Assembly (NCBI RefSeq): GCF_001996165.1
Contig: NZ_MUFP01000002.1
Coordinates: 83,636-134,023, forward strand
Length of the DNA stretch: 50,388 bases
Direction of reading: 5' to 3'
Source: Salinivibrio proteolyticus
GTDB lineage: Bacteria > Pseudomonadota > Gammaproteobacteria > Enterobacterales > Vibrionaceae
Both the position numbers and the translations under genes were made by a program. The notes below the pieces were generated by a model. It searched no databases. It was not told where the DNA came from and saw only the letters and a program-made list of their open reading frames with translations. This document shows positions 34,837 through 43,500 of this stretch, in pieces. The first letter of the stretch is position 1. Every line of letters begins with the position of its first letter.

Positions 34837-35832
34837 TCAATCGTCGAGTGGGGCACCAAAGATATACTTGTCTGCTAGTCCGACCATGCGACCAATTTCT
34901 GGCTTGGTAATGGTGTCATTGGCACCAAGCTGTAAGGCTTTAGCGCGGTTGTCTTCACTCATGATGGAGGAGAACATTACGATGGGCATGGTTTTGTAGG
35001 TGTCATTATCGCGTAAGCGCTTGACCAAGTGCATACCATCCATGCGTGGCATCTCGACATCTGAGATAATGGCATCCACAAATTCAGTGATCGCCACACC
35101 TTCTTCTTTCGCGATTTTCTCAAACTCCATCAGCTTCTCAAAGGCTTCGCCACCGTCTTTCGCAGACAAAATATTGTAGCCCGCTGAACGTAGCGTATTT
35201 TCGATCAGGCTGCGGATAAAGGCAGAGTCATCAACCACCAATACGGTTTTTGCTTCTCGCTTTTTCGCACTGGTTTCGGAAATATTGACGCTGCGGTCTT
35301 GGGTTACATCATATTTCTCCATGCTCAACTCTGGGTTGATGTCGGCGATGATTTTTTCAAAGTCGAGAATCATGATGAGGTTGTTGTTTTTACGAACCAC
35401 CGCGACCACACAGTCTTGTTCACCGGCTTCAAGGAATTGACTGGGTGACTCTACCGCTTCCCATGAGATACGGTGAATGCGACTAATACTGTCGATCAAA
35501 AACCCGTTCGTCATGTTGTTAAAGTCGGTGACAATCACAAACTTATTGTCTTTCTCAGGGCGGGTTGGCACCCCTAGCCACCCTGCAAGATCAATCAAGG
35601 GAGTGAGTTTTTCACGAGAAGAAAACACGCCAATCATATGAGGCTGTGCATTGGGGTAATCGGTTGTTTCAGGCACTTGAATGACTTCACGGACTTTGGC
35701 GACGTTGATGCCGTAGTAACAGGTTTTAGTACTGCCGTCCGGAAGTTGTTTCATAAGGTGGAACTCGATGATCTCGAGCTCGTTAGTGCCACTTTCCGTC
35801 AGTATTGCGTTCTTTGATGGCTCGTCGTTCAT
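34837..35832 (-). CDS. cheV: Chemotaxis coupling protein CheV
   Basis: Cytoplasmic chemotaxis adaptor, 331 residues. The N-terminal CheW-like domain (about 15-165) has YYGINVAKVREVIQVPE and MIGVFSSREKLTPLIDLAGWL. The C-terminal receiver (about 200-325) has VLVVDDSAFIRSLIENTL, the phosphorylated Asp in ISDVEMPRMDG, and TKPE. It couples receptors to CheA and its receiver tunes adaptation. The frame is open 43 codons further upstream, but that part reads as a hydrophobic non-family extension; the ATG at 35832 (MNDEPSK) fits the usual CheV start. It is not near other chemotaxis genes here. Confidence 0.92.
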   Translation of the reverse strand: MNDEPSKNAILTESGTNELEIIEFHLMKQLPDGSTKTCYYGINVAKVREVIQVPETTDYPNAQPHMIGVFSSREKLTPLIDLAGWLGVPTRPEKDNKFVIVTDFNNMTNGFLIDSISRIHRISWEAVESPSQFLEAGEQDCVVAVVRKNNNLIMILDFEKIIADINPELSMEKYDVTQDRSVNISETSAKKREAKTVLVVDDSAFIRSLIENTLRSAGYNILSAKDGGEAFEKLMEFEKIAKEEGVAITEFVDAIISDVEMPRMDGMHLVKRLRDNDTYKTMPIVMFSSIMSEDNRAKALQLGANDTITKPEIGRMVGLADKYIFGAPLDD

Positions 35833-36000
35833 GCCTACCACATTTCCTATCGATAACAGCGAAGATTGCTGACAAACACAGCGATAAAACCAGTATAAGC
35901 CTGTGATCAATAAAGCGACAATATTTGCCAAATAATCGAACGGCGTTCTGTGGTCTATCACGCTAAATTCGTCTTGGAAATCAGCGGTAAGTTACAGCTT

Positions 36001-36034
36001 AGTAACAAAAAAAGCCTGCACTGAGGCAGGCTTT
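36001..36034 (-). terminator. Terminator of the hcnABC-like operon
   Basis: AAAGCCTGC pairs with GCAGGCTTT (36011-36034) around a 6-nt loop. The T run follows on the minus strand, 26 bp beyond the last gene's stop. Confidence 0.85.
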
Positions 36035-36059
36035 AGTGGTTGGGACCATGTAATTGGAA

Positions 36060-37316
36060 TTAAGGTAACGCGACTTCAAGATGATAGTTACCGATCATTT
36101 TTCCTTGGTCATTCAAGAAGCGCGTGTAGGAGAAGGGTTCAAGATCAATGGTCGTTGGTAGACCACGTACCACTTCATTCATCACCTTTCCGGTGATGGC
36201 AGAGGTCAACATACCGGTACGGAAATGCCCACATGCATTGAGGTAACCGTCAATACCCGGCACTGCACCAAGAATTGGCAGTTCATCCGGTGAGCCCGGA
36301 CGCAAGCCTGCCCAGCAGCGCTTGATATTCATCTTTTTCAGCTCGGGGATAGACTTCATGGCGCCTTGTGCCAGCTGCTTGATGTACTTGATGTCTGTGG
36401 TGGTATCAAAACCACGCTCTTCGGTGGTTGAGCCAATCAAGACTTCGCCGTTATCTTTTTGAGCGATGTAACAATCACTGGTGGTTAAACAACCATTTAA
36501 AAGCTTCGGTAGCTTCTCAGAGACGATCACTTGGCCTTTGACTGGGAAGACAGGCATTGGCATGCCCGTTGCCCACAAGCTGAGTTTTTCCGCCCATGCG
36601 CCACCCGCGTTGATCATGGTGCCACAACCTAGCTTGCCGTTTTCTGTTTCAACCGCGACAACCCGGTTACCTTGTCTCACCACACCCGTAACTTTGGTAT
36701 TGAGATATAGCTCGACACCGTTTTGCCGTGCTGCTTCCAAATAGGCCTCGTTGAGGCGATAGGGGTTGATTTGGTGATCCCCCTCAAACTCCATCGCACC
36801 AATTGCCGCGCGCGACACGTTAGGCTCTTGTGCGTGAAGGTCTTCTTGAGACACCCAGCGGACATGCTCTTGGCGATCAGGTATGGCGGCCGCAATGTGC
36901 TCGGCATAGAGTTTGTCGTACTTATCAAACATGACAAACTTCAGACCGGTACGCTCAAACTTAAAGTCCACACCGTGATGCGTCATCAGGTCATCATACA
37001 ATGCCGGATAGAGCTGGTTAGACAGCATCGCCATATCGAAGAACGGCTTGGGCATAATGTGCGGTTTGATCTCTGGTGATCCACCTTCGCCGCTTTCTTG
37101 CATCTGCTTAGAAAGGGTTTTAAACAGGATAACGCCGCAACCAAGGCCGGTTGACTCGCCCATCGCCCATAGGCCACCGGCTGACGCACGTGAGGCGTTT
37201 CCGGGGTATTTATAGTCCACAACGGCGATGGATAAGTCGCGCTCGCGGCTTAAATGATAAGCCACCGATGCGCCGATCACGCCGCCGCCACAAATTACGA
37301 TGTCGTACTGTTTCAT
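36060..37316 (-). CDS. hcnC: FAD-dependent amine oxidase/dehydrogenase subunit, HcnC-like
   Basis: Flavoprotein of the D-amino-acid/glycine oxidase (DAO) fold, 418 residues, the length known for HcnC of Pseudomonas hydrogen cyanide synthase. The FAD loop CGGGVIGASVAYHLS is near residues 9-23. Further stretches that look HcnC-like from memory are SRASAGGLWAMGES, GLGCGVI, FERTGLKFVM, LTTSDCYIAQKDNGE, LRPGSPDELPILG and NACGHFRTG. HcnABC oxidises glycine to HCN and CO2 at the membrane. Related three-subunit enzymes oxidise hydroxyproline or opines, so the substrate needs proof. Its ATG overlaps the preceding gene by 4 bp, so translation is coupled. Confidence 0.75.
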   Translation of the reverse strand: MKQYDIVICGGGVIGASVAYHLSRERDLSIAVVDYKYPGNASRASAGGLWAMGESTGLGCGVILFKTLSKQMQESGEGGSPEIKPHIMPKPFFDMAMLSNQLYPALYDDLMTHHGVDFKFERTGLKFVMFDKYDKLYAEHIAAAIPDRQEHVRWVSQEDLHAQEPNVSRAAIGAMEFEGDHQINPYRLNEAYLEAARQNGVELYLNTKVTGVVRQGNRVVAVETENGKLGCGTMINAGGAWAEKLSLWATGMPMPVFPVKGQVIVSEKLPKLLNGCLTTSDCYIAQKDNGEVLIGSTTEERGFDTTTDIKYIKQLAQGAMKSIPELKKMNIKRCWAGLRPGSPDELPILGAVPGIDGYLNACGHFRTGMLTSAITGKVMNEVVRGLPTTIDLEPFSYTRFLNDQGKMIGNYHLEVALP

Positions 37317-38692
37317 GCGTCATCCTCCAACGCAGCAAAAGGAATAGGGTCGAGTGGGAATCGAGGGCGAATCAAAGGCTGAGGCGACGTCGTGCTCTCA
37401 TTGAGTCGGTCGTAGCAATAGTGCGCACAAGTTTTTCCTTGGCAGTCACCCATGGTGACGCGGGTACGCATTTTCAACGTAATCACATCCTTGACGCCTT
37501 GATTGATGGCGTTATCAATGTCCGCCTTTTTCACTTGTTCGCAGCGACAGATCACTGTGTCTTTTTCCGGCAAACTGAGCAGGCCTGGGCGACGATAGCC
37601 TGCCGTATCAAAGCCTTTACGGAAACGGTAGCTCTTTTCGAGCTGATGACGCAGAGCCTTAAACTCATTATCAAGATTCGGCATTGAAATATTGCGTGCC
37701 TTCAGTGCTGAATATGCCGCAATCTTTCCTTCCAACATGGCGGCTTCTGCGCCGGCAAATTTTACGGTATCACCTGCGCAGTAAACATTGTCGACACTGG
37801 CTCGTTGCCACTCGTCCACCACGGGGATCGCCCCGCTCATATGATCGTACTGCATATCTAGTCCCATTAGTTGCGCAAGCTGAGAGCGTGCCGCGAAGCC
37901 GTAACCCACACCAAGTACATCAGCATTTATGGTTTCGGCACGGCTAACATCTGGGTGCCAATCTTTACTGTAGGGGGCAACCGTGACGTGCTCGACTTGG
38001 GGGTCACCCGAGGCTTTAACTACGCCCCAACCGTAATGCATCGGGATATGGTGGCGTTTGAGATACATCATCATGGACAGACCATCTAGCGCGAGCTGTG
38101 GACGGTTAAGGAGGGCGAGCGTTTCACGTGCCAAGTCTTTGAATGGCGCCGCTTCATAGATACCCGCGATATCACAACCGGCTTTGTGAAGCTGACAAGC
38201 GACCAAGACAAGCAAAGGCCCTGTGCCGGTGATCACGCAGCGGTGACCGGGACGGACCAAGCCGCTTTTTATTTGAAGTTGGATACCACCCAGAAGCATC
38301 ACCCCAGGCATATCCCAGCCGGGAAAGGGAATGCTGCGCTCTTGGCAACCGGTGGCGAGGATCAATTGCTCATAGTCAATCGTTGATAGCGTGTCTTCAT
38401 GGGCAGTGAGGAGGTGTTGATCCGCCATTGGCCCCAGTACCCGCGTCAAACTACGTAGGTCAATCAAATCCTGATGCTGGCGATATTGTTCGCGCAGGGA
38501 CTGTGACGTGGCTTTCCATTTATCATCCAAATGAGGCAGCGCGTCAGTATCTCGCCATGGACCGCGGTAGACGACGCCACCGGGTTTGGGCGCTTCATCA
38601 AGAATAATACTCGCGACCTTGTGCTTGGCCAGTGTGACCGCGGCAGACAAGCCGGCAGGTCCAGCACCAACAATAACAACAGGTTTAGACAT
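37313..38692 (-). CDS. hcnB: FAD/NAD-binding and 2Fe-2S subunit, HcnB-like
   Basis: Electron-transfer flavoprotein subunit of 459 residues. The N-terminal dinucleotide loop VGAGPAGLSAA is at 8-18, and the second nucleotide fold has TGTGPLL. ILATGCQERSIPFPGWDMPGVML is the oxidoreductase signature, cited here in part. The C-terminal BFD-like 2Fe-2S site has Cys382-x-Cys384 and Cys417-x4-Cys422. This layout matches HcnB and the alpha subunits of opine and hydroxyproline dehydrogenases. The ATG at 38692 (MSKPVVIVGAG) is preferred; a longer open frame upstream overlaps the previous gene. It overlaps the 2Fe-2S gene by 8 bp and the FAD gene by 4 bp. Confidence 0.75.
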   Translation of the reverse strand: MSKPVVIVGAGPAGLSAAVTLAKHKVASIILDEAPKPGGVVYRGPWRDTDALPHLDDKWKATSQSLREQYRQHQDLIDLRSLTRVLGPMADQHLLTAHEDTLSTIDYEQLILATGCQERSIPFPGWDMPGVMLLGGIQLQIKSGLVRPGHRCVITGTGPLLVLVACQLHKAGCDIAGIYEAAPFKDLARETLALLNRPQLALDGLSMMMYLKRHHIPMHYGWGVVKASGDPQVEHVTVAPYSKDWHPDVSRAETINADVLGVGYGFAARSQLAQLMGLDMQYDHMSGAIPVVDEWQRASVDNVYCAGDTVKFAGAEAAMLEGKIAAYSALKARNISMPNLDNEFKALRHQLEKSYRFRKGFDTAGYRRPGLLSLPEKDTVICRCEQVKKADIDNAINQGVKDVITLKMRTRVTMGDCQGKTCAHYCYDRLNESTTSPQPLIRPRFPLDPIPFAALEDDA

Positions 38693-39026
38693 GGGTTTCT
38701 CCTTGCTCGACGGTACTGCTTTCAAGATCCTTATTTTCAACCACAATGTTGGCTTCAGTGCGGACATCCATATCCGGCTGAACGGCGACTTGGCACGCAC
38801 GTTGTTTATGGCGGCCGTTTATTTCCAGCGTGCAGCAATGACACACGCCCATGCCGCAATAGGCACTGGCTAATCGGCCATAATCATTTTTAGATAGCGC
38901 ACGGATATTGCTCGCAAGCAAGGTGCTTAGCACGCTTTCTCCAGCGATGGCTGGAACCGTCTCGCCATTGACACGGATCGAGAAGGTTTTGCCAACTGCA
39001 TCGGTAATGTCTTGGGATCGTTTCAT
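38685..39026 (-). CDS. hcnA: 2Fe-2S ferredoxin-type subunit, HcnA-like
   Basis: A 113-residue iron-sulfur protein, about the size of HcnA. The plant-ferredoxin-type site has Cys57, Cys62, Cys65 and Cys78 (YCGMGVCHCC, then RACQ). The CHCC run with GR-x-K-x-RAC resembles HcnA as I recall it, whereas opine oxidase small subunits usually lack the double Cys. It is first in a tight three-gene operon and would pass electrons from the flavin subunits. The start is uncertain: ATG at 39026 has no strong ribosome site, and the frame extends to a GTG at 39071. An FNR/CRP-like dyad lies about 190 bp upstream. Confidence 0.75.
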   Translation of the reverse strand: MKRSQDITDAVGKTFSIRVNGETVPAIAGESVLSTLLASNIRALSKNDYGRLASAYCGMGVCHCCTLEINGRHKQRACQVAVQPDMDVRTEANIVVENKDLESSTVEQGETHV

Positions 39027-39214
39027 CGTTTTAATTTGCTCATTGGTATGTTGTCGGGACAGTGATGACACCCATTACACCTGTTTAAGTGAAGGGACCT
39101 TATTGTCTTATTTGTTAGGCGAGGCGTATGTTATAGCCGAGTCGTGAAATGCGTGTTACTTTTTGTTGCGTTTTCGTTATTCCTCACAAAAATTAAGGAA
39201 AAATAAAAACTATT

Positions 39215-39228
39215 GTGATCATTATCAT
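39215..39228. promoter_or_regulatory. FNR/CRP-like dyad between the hcn-like operon and the aldehyde dehydrogenase
   Basis: GTGAT-CATT-ATCAT matches FNR consensus TTGAT-N4-ATCAA at 8 of 10 positions; shifted by one base it also fits half of a CRP site (TGTGA). It lies 188 bp before the 2Fe-2S gene and about 136 bp before the aldehyde dehydrogenase. In Pseudomonas, hcnA is activated through an FNR-type (ANR) site. Confidence 0.4.
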
Positions 39229-39363
39229 GATATCGATCTGTTTTATTGAGTGATGTGAAAGTGAACACTCGATGTGGGGGGAGTACGTGCTATTGCGTGA
39301 AAGGATTGGTTATGTCATCAATGAGTGATGAGGATCAGTAACGGTGATAATCAGGAGACGAGA

Positions 39364-40800
39364 ATGACGGAGTCAGGATCTGAATGGTTGGAAGATGTAA
39401 GAAGGATGCGCGAGACGTTCGACGCGCAGAAAGCGCAAGCCTCTCAAACACCATTTTTAGATTATCCTTATCGGCGAGATGCGCTACTGCGCTTGCGTCA
39501 GACCATCAAGAAAAAGTCACCTGCGTTACAACAAGCCTTGAGTGATGATTACGGTTATCGAGCCCCCGTTGATACTGAAATAGCCGACATTCTTCCTTTA
39601 CTGCACCAAATTGATTACACCCGCCGTCGATTAAAACGATGGATGAAGCCGCAAAAGCGGCGTACTGGGATAACTCTGCTGGGAACGCAATTAGTGGTGC
39701 ATCAACAACCCAAAGGTGTAGTTGGGATTATCGTGCCTTGGAATTTCCCAATTATGCTAGCAGTCAGCCCCCTTATTTGCGCGGTGGCGGCCGGCAATCG
39801 GGTAATGCTTAAGCTTTCGGAGTTCACGCCTAACACCAATCGAGTATTACGCGCCTTAATCGCTGAGGTTTTTAGCCCAACTGAAGTGGCTGTGATTGAG
39901 GGGGAAGTTGAAGTATCACGCCGCTTTACTGAGTTAGAGTTCGACCATCTCTTTTTTACCGGCTCAACCCAGGTTGGACGGCAAGTCATGCTGTCTGCAG
40001 CCGATAATTTGACACCAGTGACCCTCGAATTGGGAGGCAAGTCACCGGTGATTATTGATGATCAGATTGACATGGATGTGGCTGTGTCGCGGCTCATTTA
40101 CGGGAAGTGTTTAAACGCTGGGCAGATTTGTGTTGCCCCCGATTATGTGCTTTGTCCTGAACATCGCCAAGAGGCCTTTATCCACGCCTATCAACACGCG
40201 TTTCGAGCCCTCTATCCTGACTTTGAAACCAACCCGGATTACAGCCAGATTATTAACCAAACTCAAGCGACACGGTTAGAAGAAACACTCCAAGATGCCC
40301 TTGATAGGGGCGCGCGTCGCTGGTGTGCACTCGACCAACAAGCCGTGCCGACCGCTGAAAACCAGCGCTGGCCGACCCAGTTGTTGACCCAAGTCACCGA
40401 TGATATGCGGGTGATGCAAGAAGAGATTTTTGGCCCGCTTCTGCCTGTGGTTACCTATCAAGATTTCTCTGAGGCGTTGAGTTATATTCAGGCGCGTCCA
40501 CGACCGCTCGCGTTGTATTTGATGAGCAATGACGCGAAGAAACGCACGCAAGTCACCACACAGCTTCACGCCGGCGGTATGGGTATTAATGAAACTTTGT
40601 TTCATGTCGCTGCCGAAGATGCGCCTTTTGGCGGGATTGGCGACTCCGGCATGGGGCATTACCACGGAGTCGAGGGCTTTTATACCTTTAGTCACAGTAA
40701 GACCGTACTCACTCGCAATAAATGGGACACCAGCTTTTTGGTTAAACCTCCTTACAACCGTTGGTATAAACGCTTAATGCGCTGGTGGCTGATGCGGTAA
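39364..40800 (+). CDS. Aldehyde dehydrogenase, coniferyl-aldehyde dehydrogenase group
   Basis: NAD(P)-dependent aldehyde dehydrogenase, 478 residues. PWNFP (125-129), the general base Glu222 in LELGGKSP and the nucleophile Cys256 in NAGQICVAPDY are all present. The YAPDY-like stretch after Cys and the C-terminal hydrophobic/basic tail (NRWYKRLMRWWLMR) are typical of the coniferyl-aldehyde and fatty-aldehyde dehydrogenase branch. CAGGAG precedes the ATG at 39364. It is divergent from the hcn-like operon; no functional link is evident. The substrate is probably a hydrophobic or aromatic aldehyde. Confidence 0.88.
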   Translation: MTESGSEWLEDVRRMRETFDAQKAQASQTPFLDYPYRRDALLRLRQTIKKKSPALQQALSDDYGYRAPVDTEIADILPLLHQIDYTRRRLKRWMKPQKRRTGITLLGTQLVVHQQPKGVVGIIVPWNFPIMLAVSPLICAVAAGNRVMLKLSEFTPNTNRVLRALIAEVFSPTEVAVIEGEVEVSRRFTELEFDHLFFTGSTQVGRQVMLSAADNLTPVTLELGGKSPVIIDDQIDMDVAVSRLIYGKCLNAGQICVAPDYVLCPEHRQEAFIHAYQHAFRALYPDFETNPDYSQIINQTQATRLEETLQDALDRGARRWCALDQQAVPTAENQRWPTQLLTQVTDDMRVMQEEIFGPLLPVVTYQDFSEALSYIQARPRPLALYLMSNDAKKRTQVTTQLHAGGMGINETLFHVAAEDAPFGGIGDSGMGHYHGVEGFYTFSHSKTVLTRNKWDTSFLVKPPYNRWYKRLMRWWLMR

Positions 40801-40949
40801 GTCTGCAAATTTGCACGATAAGGCGTTGCGATATGAGTGCTTTCCCCAGTTACTGAACGCATCACTAAACTTTTCCGAGAAATTGATCTATATCTTTGGT
40901 TGTTACATAACTGTTAAGAGTGGTGCGAAGCAACCAAAGGAGCGACACA

Positions 40950-41453
40950 ATGGCGTTTTCAGTACAACCCGATTCTATGTTGCCAGATATTGGCGATCAT
41001 GAGCGCGCGATGGTTGAGCAAGAGGTAAAGCTCGCAGTGACCGATGTCAACGGACAATCGTTGGGATATTTGGCGATGGTGCCAGATGCGCAGCGCTTTC
41101 TGACTCTGACTCAAGATACCAACGAGGCCTTAAGCTTTATCAAGACGCCTTGCAGTGTTAACGCTGGTTATTATCAGTGGTCGTTTTTTTATGATGACGT
41201 CGAGTATGGTCTGGATTGTTTAATTGATCCGGACCGAAACAAGTGTCGACTTTACGCCAATGATCACGCCGCCGCTGCACCATCATGGAAGTTGGGCTAT
41301 GACAAGGAACTGGGTCCTCTCATGATGGCAGCTCCTATCTCTGCAATTGGTCCCGGTACACGTGTTGCGGTGACATCCGAAGACGCGAGCGTACCCAATG
41401 TCCTTGTGGGCGCGCTCGAAGGCGGCGTATTAATTCATGAAGAACCAAACTAA
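40950..41453 (+). CDS. Uncharacterised 167-residue protein
   Basis: I do not recognise this protein. AAGGAG seven bases before the ATG at 40950, codon use like its neighbours and a terminator directly behind it support a real gene. The product is acidic and apparently globular and cytoplasmic, with no signal peptide or membrane segment. It has two Cys-containing segments (KTPCSVNAGYYQWSFFYDD and DCLIDPDRNKCRLY) and a Gly/Val-rich C-terminal part with beta-strand character. The central WSFFYDDVEYGLDCLID resembles no motif I know. It is monocistronic, between an aldehyde dehydrogenase and an exoprotease gene. Confidence 0.75.
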   Translation: MAFSVQPDSMLPDIGDHERAMVEQEVKLAVTDVNGQSLGYLAMVPDAQRFLTLTQDTNEALSFIKTPCSVNAGYYQWSFFYDDVEYGLDCLIDPDRNKCRLYANDHAAAAPSWKLGYDKELGPLMMAAPISAIGPGTRVAVTSEDASVPNVLVGALEGGVLIHEEPN

Positions 41454-41486
41454 CCCTATCTAAATCAATTTGTTAACTTTTTCTGC

Positions 41487-41512
41487 GCCAGCGCTATGTC
41501 GCTGGCTTTTTT
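41487..41512 (+). terminator. Terminator of the uncharacterised gene
   Basis: GCCAGCG pairs with CGCTGGC (41487-41506) around a 6-nt loop, followed by TTTTTT. Confidence 0.9.
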
Positions 41513-41586
41513 GTTGGATCAATGCTCACTCTCTGTATACAAGATTGAATCAAGTTTCATCTCATTTGTGCAACATGTCAAAAATA

Positions 41587-41627
41587 ACAGATCCCAAATG
41601 TCTATTCATTGAGACATTTAGATCTGT
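41587..41627. promoter_or_regulatory. Long interrupted dyad upstream of the exoprotease gene
   Basis: ACAGATC and AAATGTCT (41587-41603) pair with AGACATTT and GATCTGT (41612-41627): 15 pairs with a small internal mismatch and an 8-nt loop. No T tract follows, so it is not a classic terminator. It lies about 205 bp before the protease start in a 376-bp AT-rich gap, where a stationary-phase or quorum regulator could bind. Confidence 0.5.
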
Positions 41628-41830
41628 GTCGAGCACGCGAATTCGCATTGTAAACAAAAGGTTAAATAAGTTGTAAATAACAATGTAGTCAATAATGCTG
41701 ATGGATTGCACAAATAAAGCAAATCTCACTACAGAAAAAATGCTTTTTGATGCATAACTTTATAAGCGTGCTTGTTGTTTTTTGTAGGCAATTATAACTT
41801 TCTACGTTTAACCATTGTAAGGAATACAAT

Positions 41831-43414
41831 ATGTTAAAGCATGTTCTTAGCTGCTGTATCGCATCTGCACTCGTGACTGCTTCGCCCTCTGTGCTCGCAA
41901 AACAAGAGGAAAGTAAACAAGCGATTTCTCAGCAGCAAACGCTAGCACCATTAGTGGTTGCATCAGACAAGCAGGGTATTGAGGACCAATACATTGTGGT
42001 GTTTAAGCAACCAATGACACTCAGTGATGACCCACAAGCGTTAAAAACCTTCACACAGCAAACGGTTTCCAGCATGGTCAACCAACACGCAGTTAAGGTT
42101 GAGAAAGTGTTTGATCGCTCGCTGAGTGGTTTCGTGGCTAAATTAACACCAGAGCAATTGCGTGCGCTACGCATGGATTCACAAGTTGATTTTATCGAAC
42201 AAGACAAAACGATTTCCTTGGACCCGGTAATCACCCCAAACGCGAACCAGAGCAACCCAGTTTGGGGGTTGGATCGCATTGACCAACGCAACCTGCCTTT
42301 GGATAACAATTACAGTACCAACTTTGATGGCACAGGTGTGACCGCGTATGTAATTGACACTGGCGTGACAACGTCACATGTTGAGTTTGGCGGTCGTGCT
42401 CGCTCTGGCTATGATTTTGTTGATAACGACAATGACGCCTCAGACTGTAACGGTCATGGTACCCATGTGGCCGGTACTATCGGGGGTAGCCAATATGGTG
42501 TTGCCAAAAATGTCGACATCGTTGGGGTGAGAGTTCTTAGTTGTAGCGGCTCAGGTTCAACGTCTGGGGTGATTGGCGGTGTTGACTGGGTGGCTGCCAA
42601 TGCCAGTGGACCGTCAGTAGCAAATATGAGCTTGGGTGGCGGTGTATCGACCGCACTGGATAGAGCGGTTGCCAGTGCCGTGCAATCGGGTGTGAGCTTT
42701 ATGTTGGCAGCAGGGAATTCCAATGCCGACGCCTGTAACAGCTCACCGGCCCGTGAGCCAAGCGGTGTCACCGTGGGCTCTACCACCAGCAGCGATAGCC
42801 GCTCAAGCTTCTCAAACTGGGGAAGCTGTGTCGATGTGTTTGCGCCGGGCTCTCAAATCAAGTCAGCATGGTATGACGGTGGTTATCGCACCATCAGCGG
42901 TACCTCGATGGCGACCCCTCATGTTGCGGGTGTGGCGGCTTTATATTTGCAAGAAAACAGCAACCTATCTCCTGCACAAGTAGCAAGCTTGATTAGTAAC
43001 CGTGCCAGTGTAGGTAAGATTAGTGACACGCGCGGAACGGTTAACAAATTGCTCTATAGCCAAGCTGACAGTAGCTGTGAGCCGGATTGTGGTCCAACGC
43101 CGGATCCTAAAGATGAGCTTAAAAATGGTCAGCCGGTCACGGGCATCTCTGGTGGGCAAGGTGCGCAACGCTTTTTCTACGTGGATGTAGAAGCCGGTCA
43201 GCGCCTTAGCGTGAATATCAGCGGAGGGTCGGGTGATGCAGACTTATATGTTCGCTATGGCGCCAAACCTACGCTATCGAGCTGGGACTGTCGTCCATAC
43301 AACTATGGCAACAGTGAAGTGTGCACTGTGCAGAGCACCCAGAAGGGTCGTTATCATGTCATGCTAAATGGTTATACCGCCTTTAGCGGTGTGAGCGTTA
43401 CGGCACGATATTAG
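41831..43414 (+). CDS. Secreted subtilisin-family serine protease (proteinase K-like) with C-terminal PPC domain
   Basis: Extracellular alkaline serine protease, 527 residues, similar in build to Vibrio exoprotease A. A signal peptide covers about 1-23. An I9 inhibitor propeptide spans about 50-130 (QYIVVFKQP, LSGFVAKLTPEQLRALR, VDFIEQD). The S8 domain has Asp176 (AYVIDTGV), His209 (NGHGTHVAGT), oxyanion Asn296 (AAGNS) and Ser359 (GTSMATPHV). After a Pro/Asp/Cys linker, a pre-peptidase C-terminal (PPC) domain (about 430-527) has GDADLYVRYG and is usually removed during secretion. AAGGA precedes the ATG. It would degrade proteins outside the cell; a long AT-rich upstream region suggests regulated expression. 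Confidence 0.93.
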   Translation: MLKHVLSCCIASALVTASPSVLAKQEESKQAISQQQTLAPLVVASDKQGIEDQYIVVFKQPMTLSDDPQALKTFTQQTVSSMVNQHAVKVEKVFDRSLSGFVAKLTPEQLRALRMDSQVDFIEQDKTISLDPVITPNANQSNPVWGLDRIDQRNLPLDNNYSTNFDGTGVTAYVIDTGVTTSHVEFGGRARSGYDFVDNDNDASDCNGHGTHVAGTIGGSQYGVAKNVDIVGVRVLSCSGSGSTSGVIGGVDWVAANASGPSVANMSLGGGVSTALDRAVASAVQSGVSFMLAAGNSNADACNSSPAREPSGVTVGSTTSSDSRSSFSNWGSCVDVFAPGSQIKSAWYDGGYRTISGTSMATPHVAGVAALYLQENSNLSPAQVASLISNRASVGKISDTRGTVNKLLYSQADSSCEPDCGPTPDPKDELKNGQPVTGISGGQGAQRFFYVDVEAGQRLSVNISGGSGDADLYVRYGAKPTLSSWDCRPYNYGNSEVCTVQSTQKGRYHVMLNGYTAFSGVSVTARY

Positions 43415-43464
43415 TAGCCGGTGCGCGCGGTTGGCGCGACCATGATGACTTATACCGAATAGAC

Positions 43465-43490
43465 AGCGCGGCGATTGCCGCGCTTTTTTA
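43465..43490. terminator. Terminator of the exoprotease gene
   Basis: AGCGCGGC pairs with GCCGCGCT (43465-43484) around GATT, followed by TTTTTT. It also lies just beyond the stop of the convergent rihA, but without a T run in that direction. Confidence 0.88.
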
Positions 43491-43500
43491 TGAGCGCCTA

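Noticed and set aside
34837-35961. CheV starting at 35961 with a hydrophobic N-terminal segment
   Set aside because: The extra 43 codons have no ribosome site and are not part of the CheV family; the ATG at 35832 fits known CheV starts.
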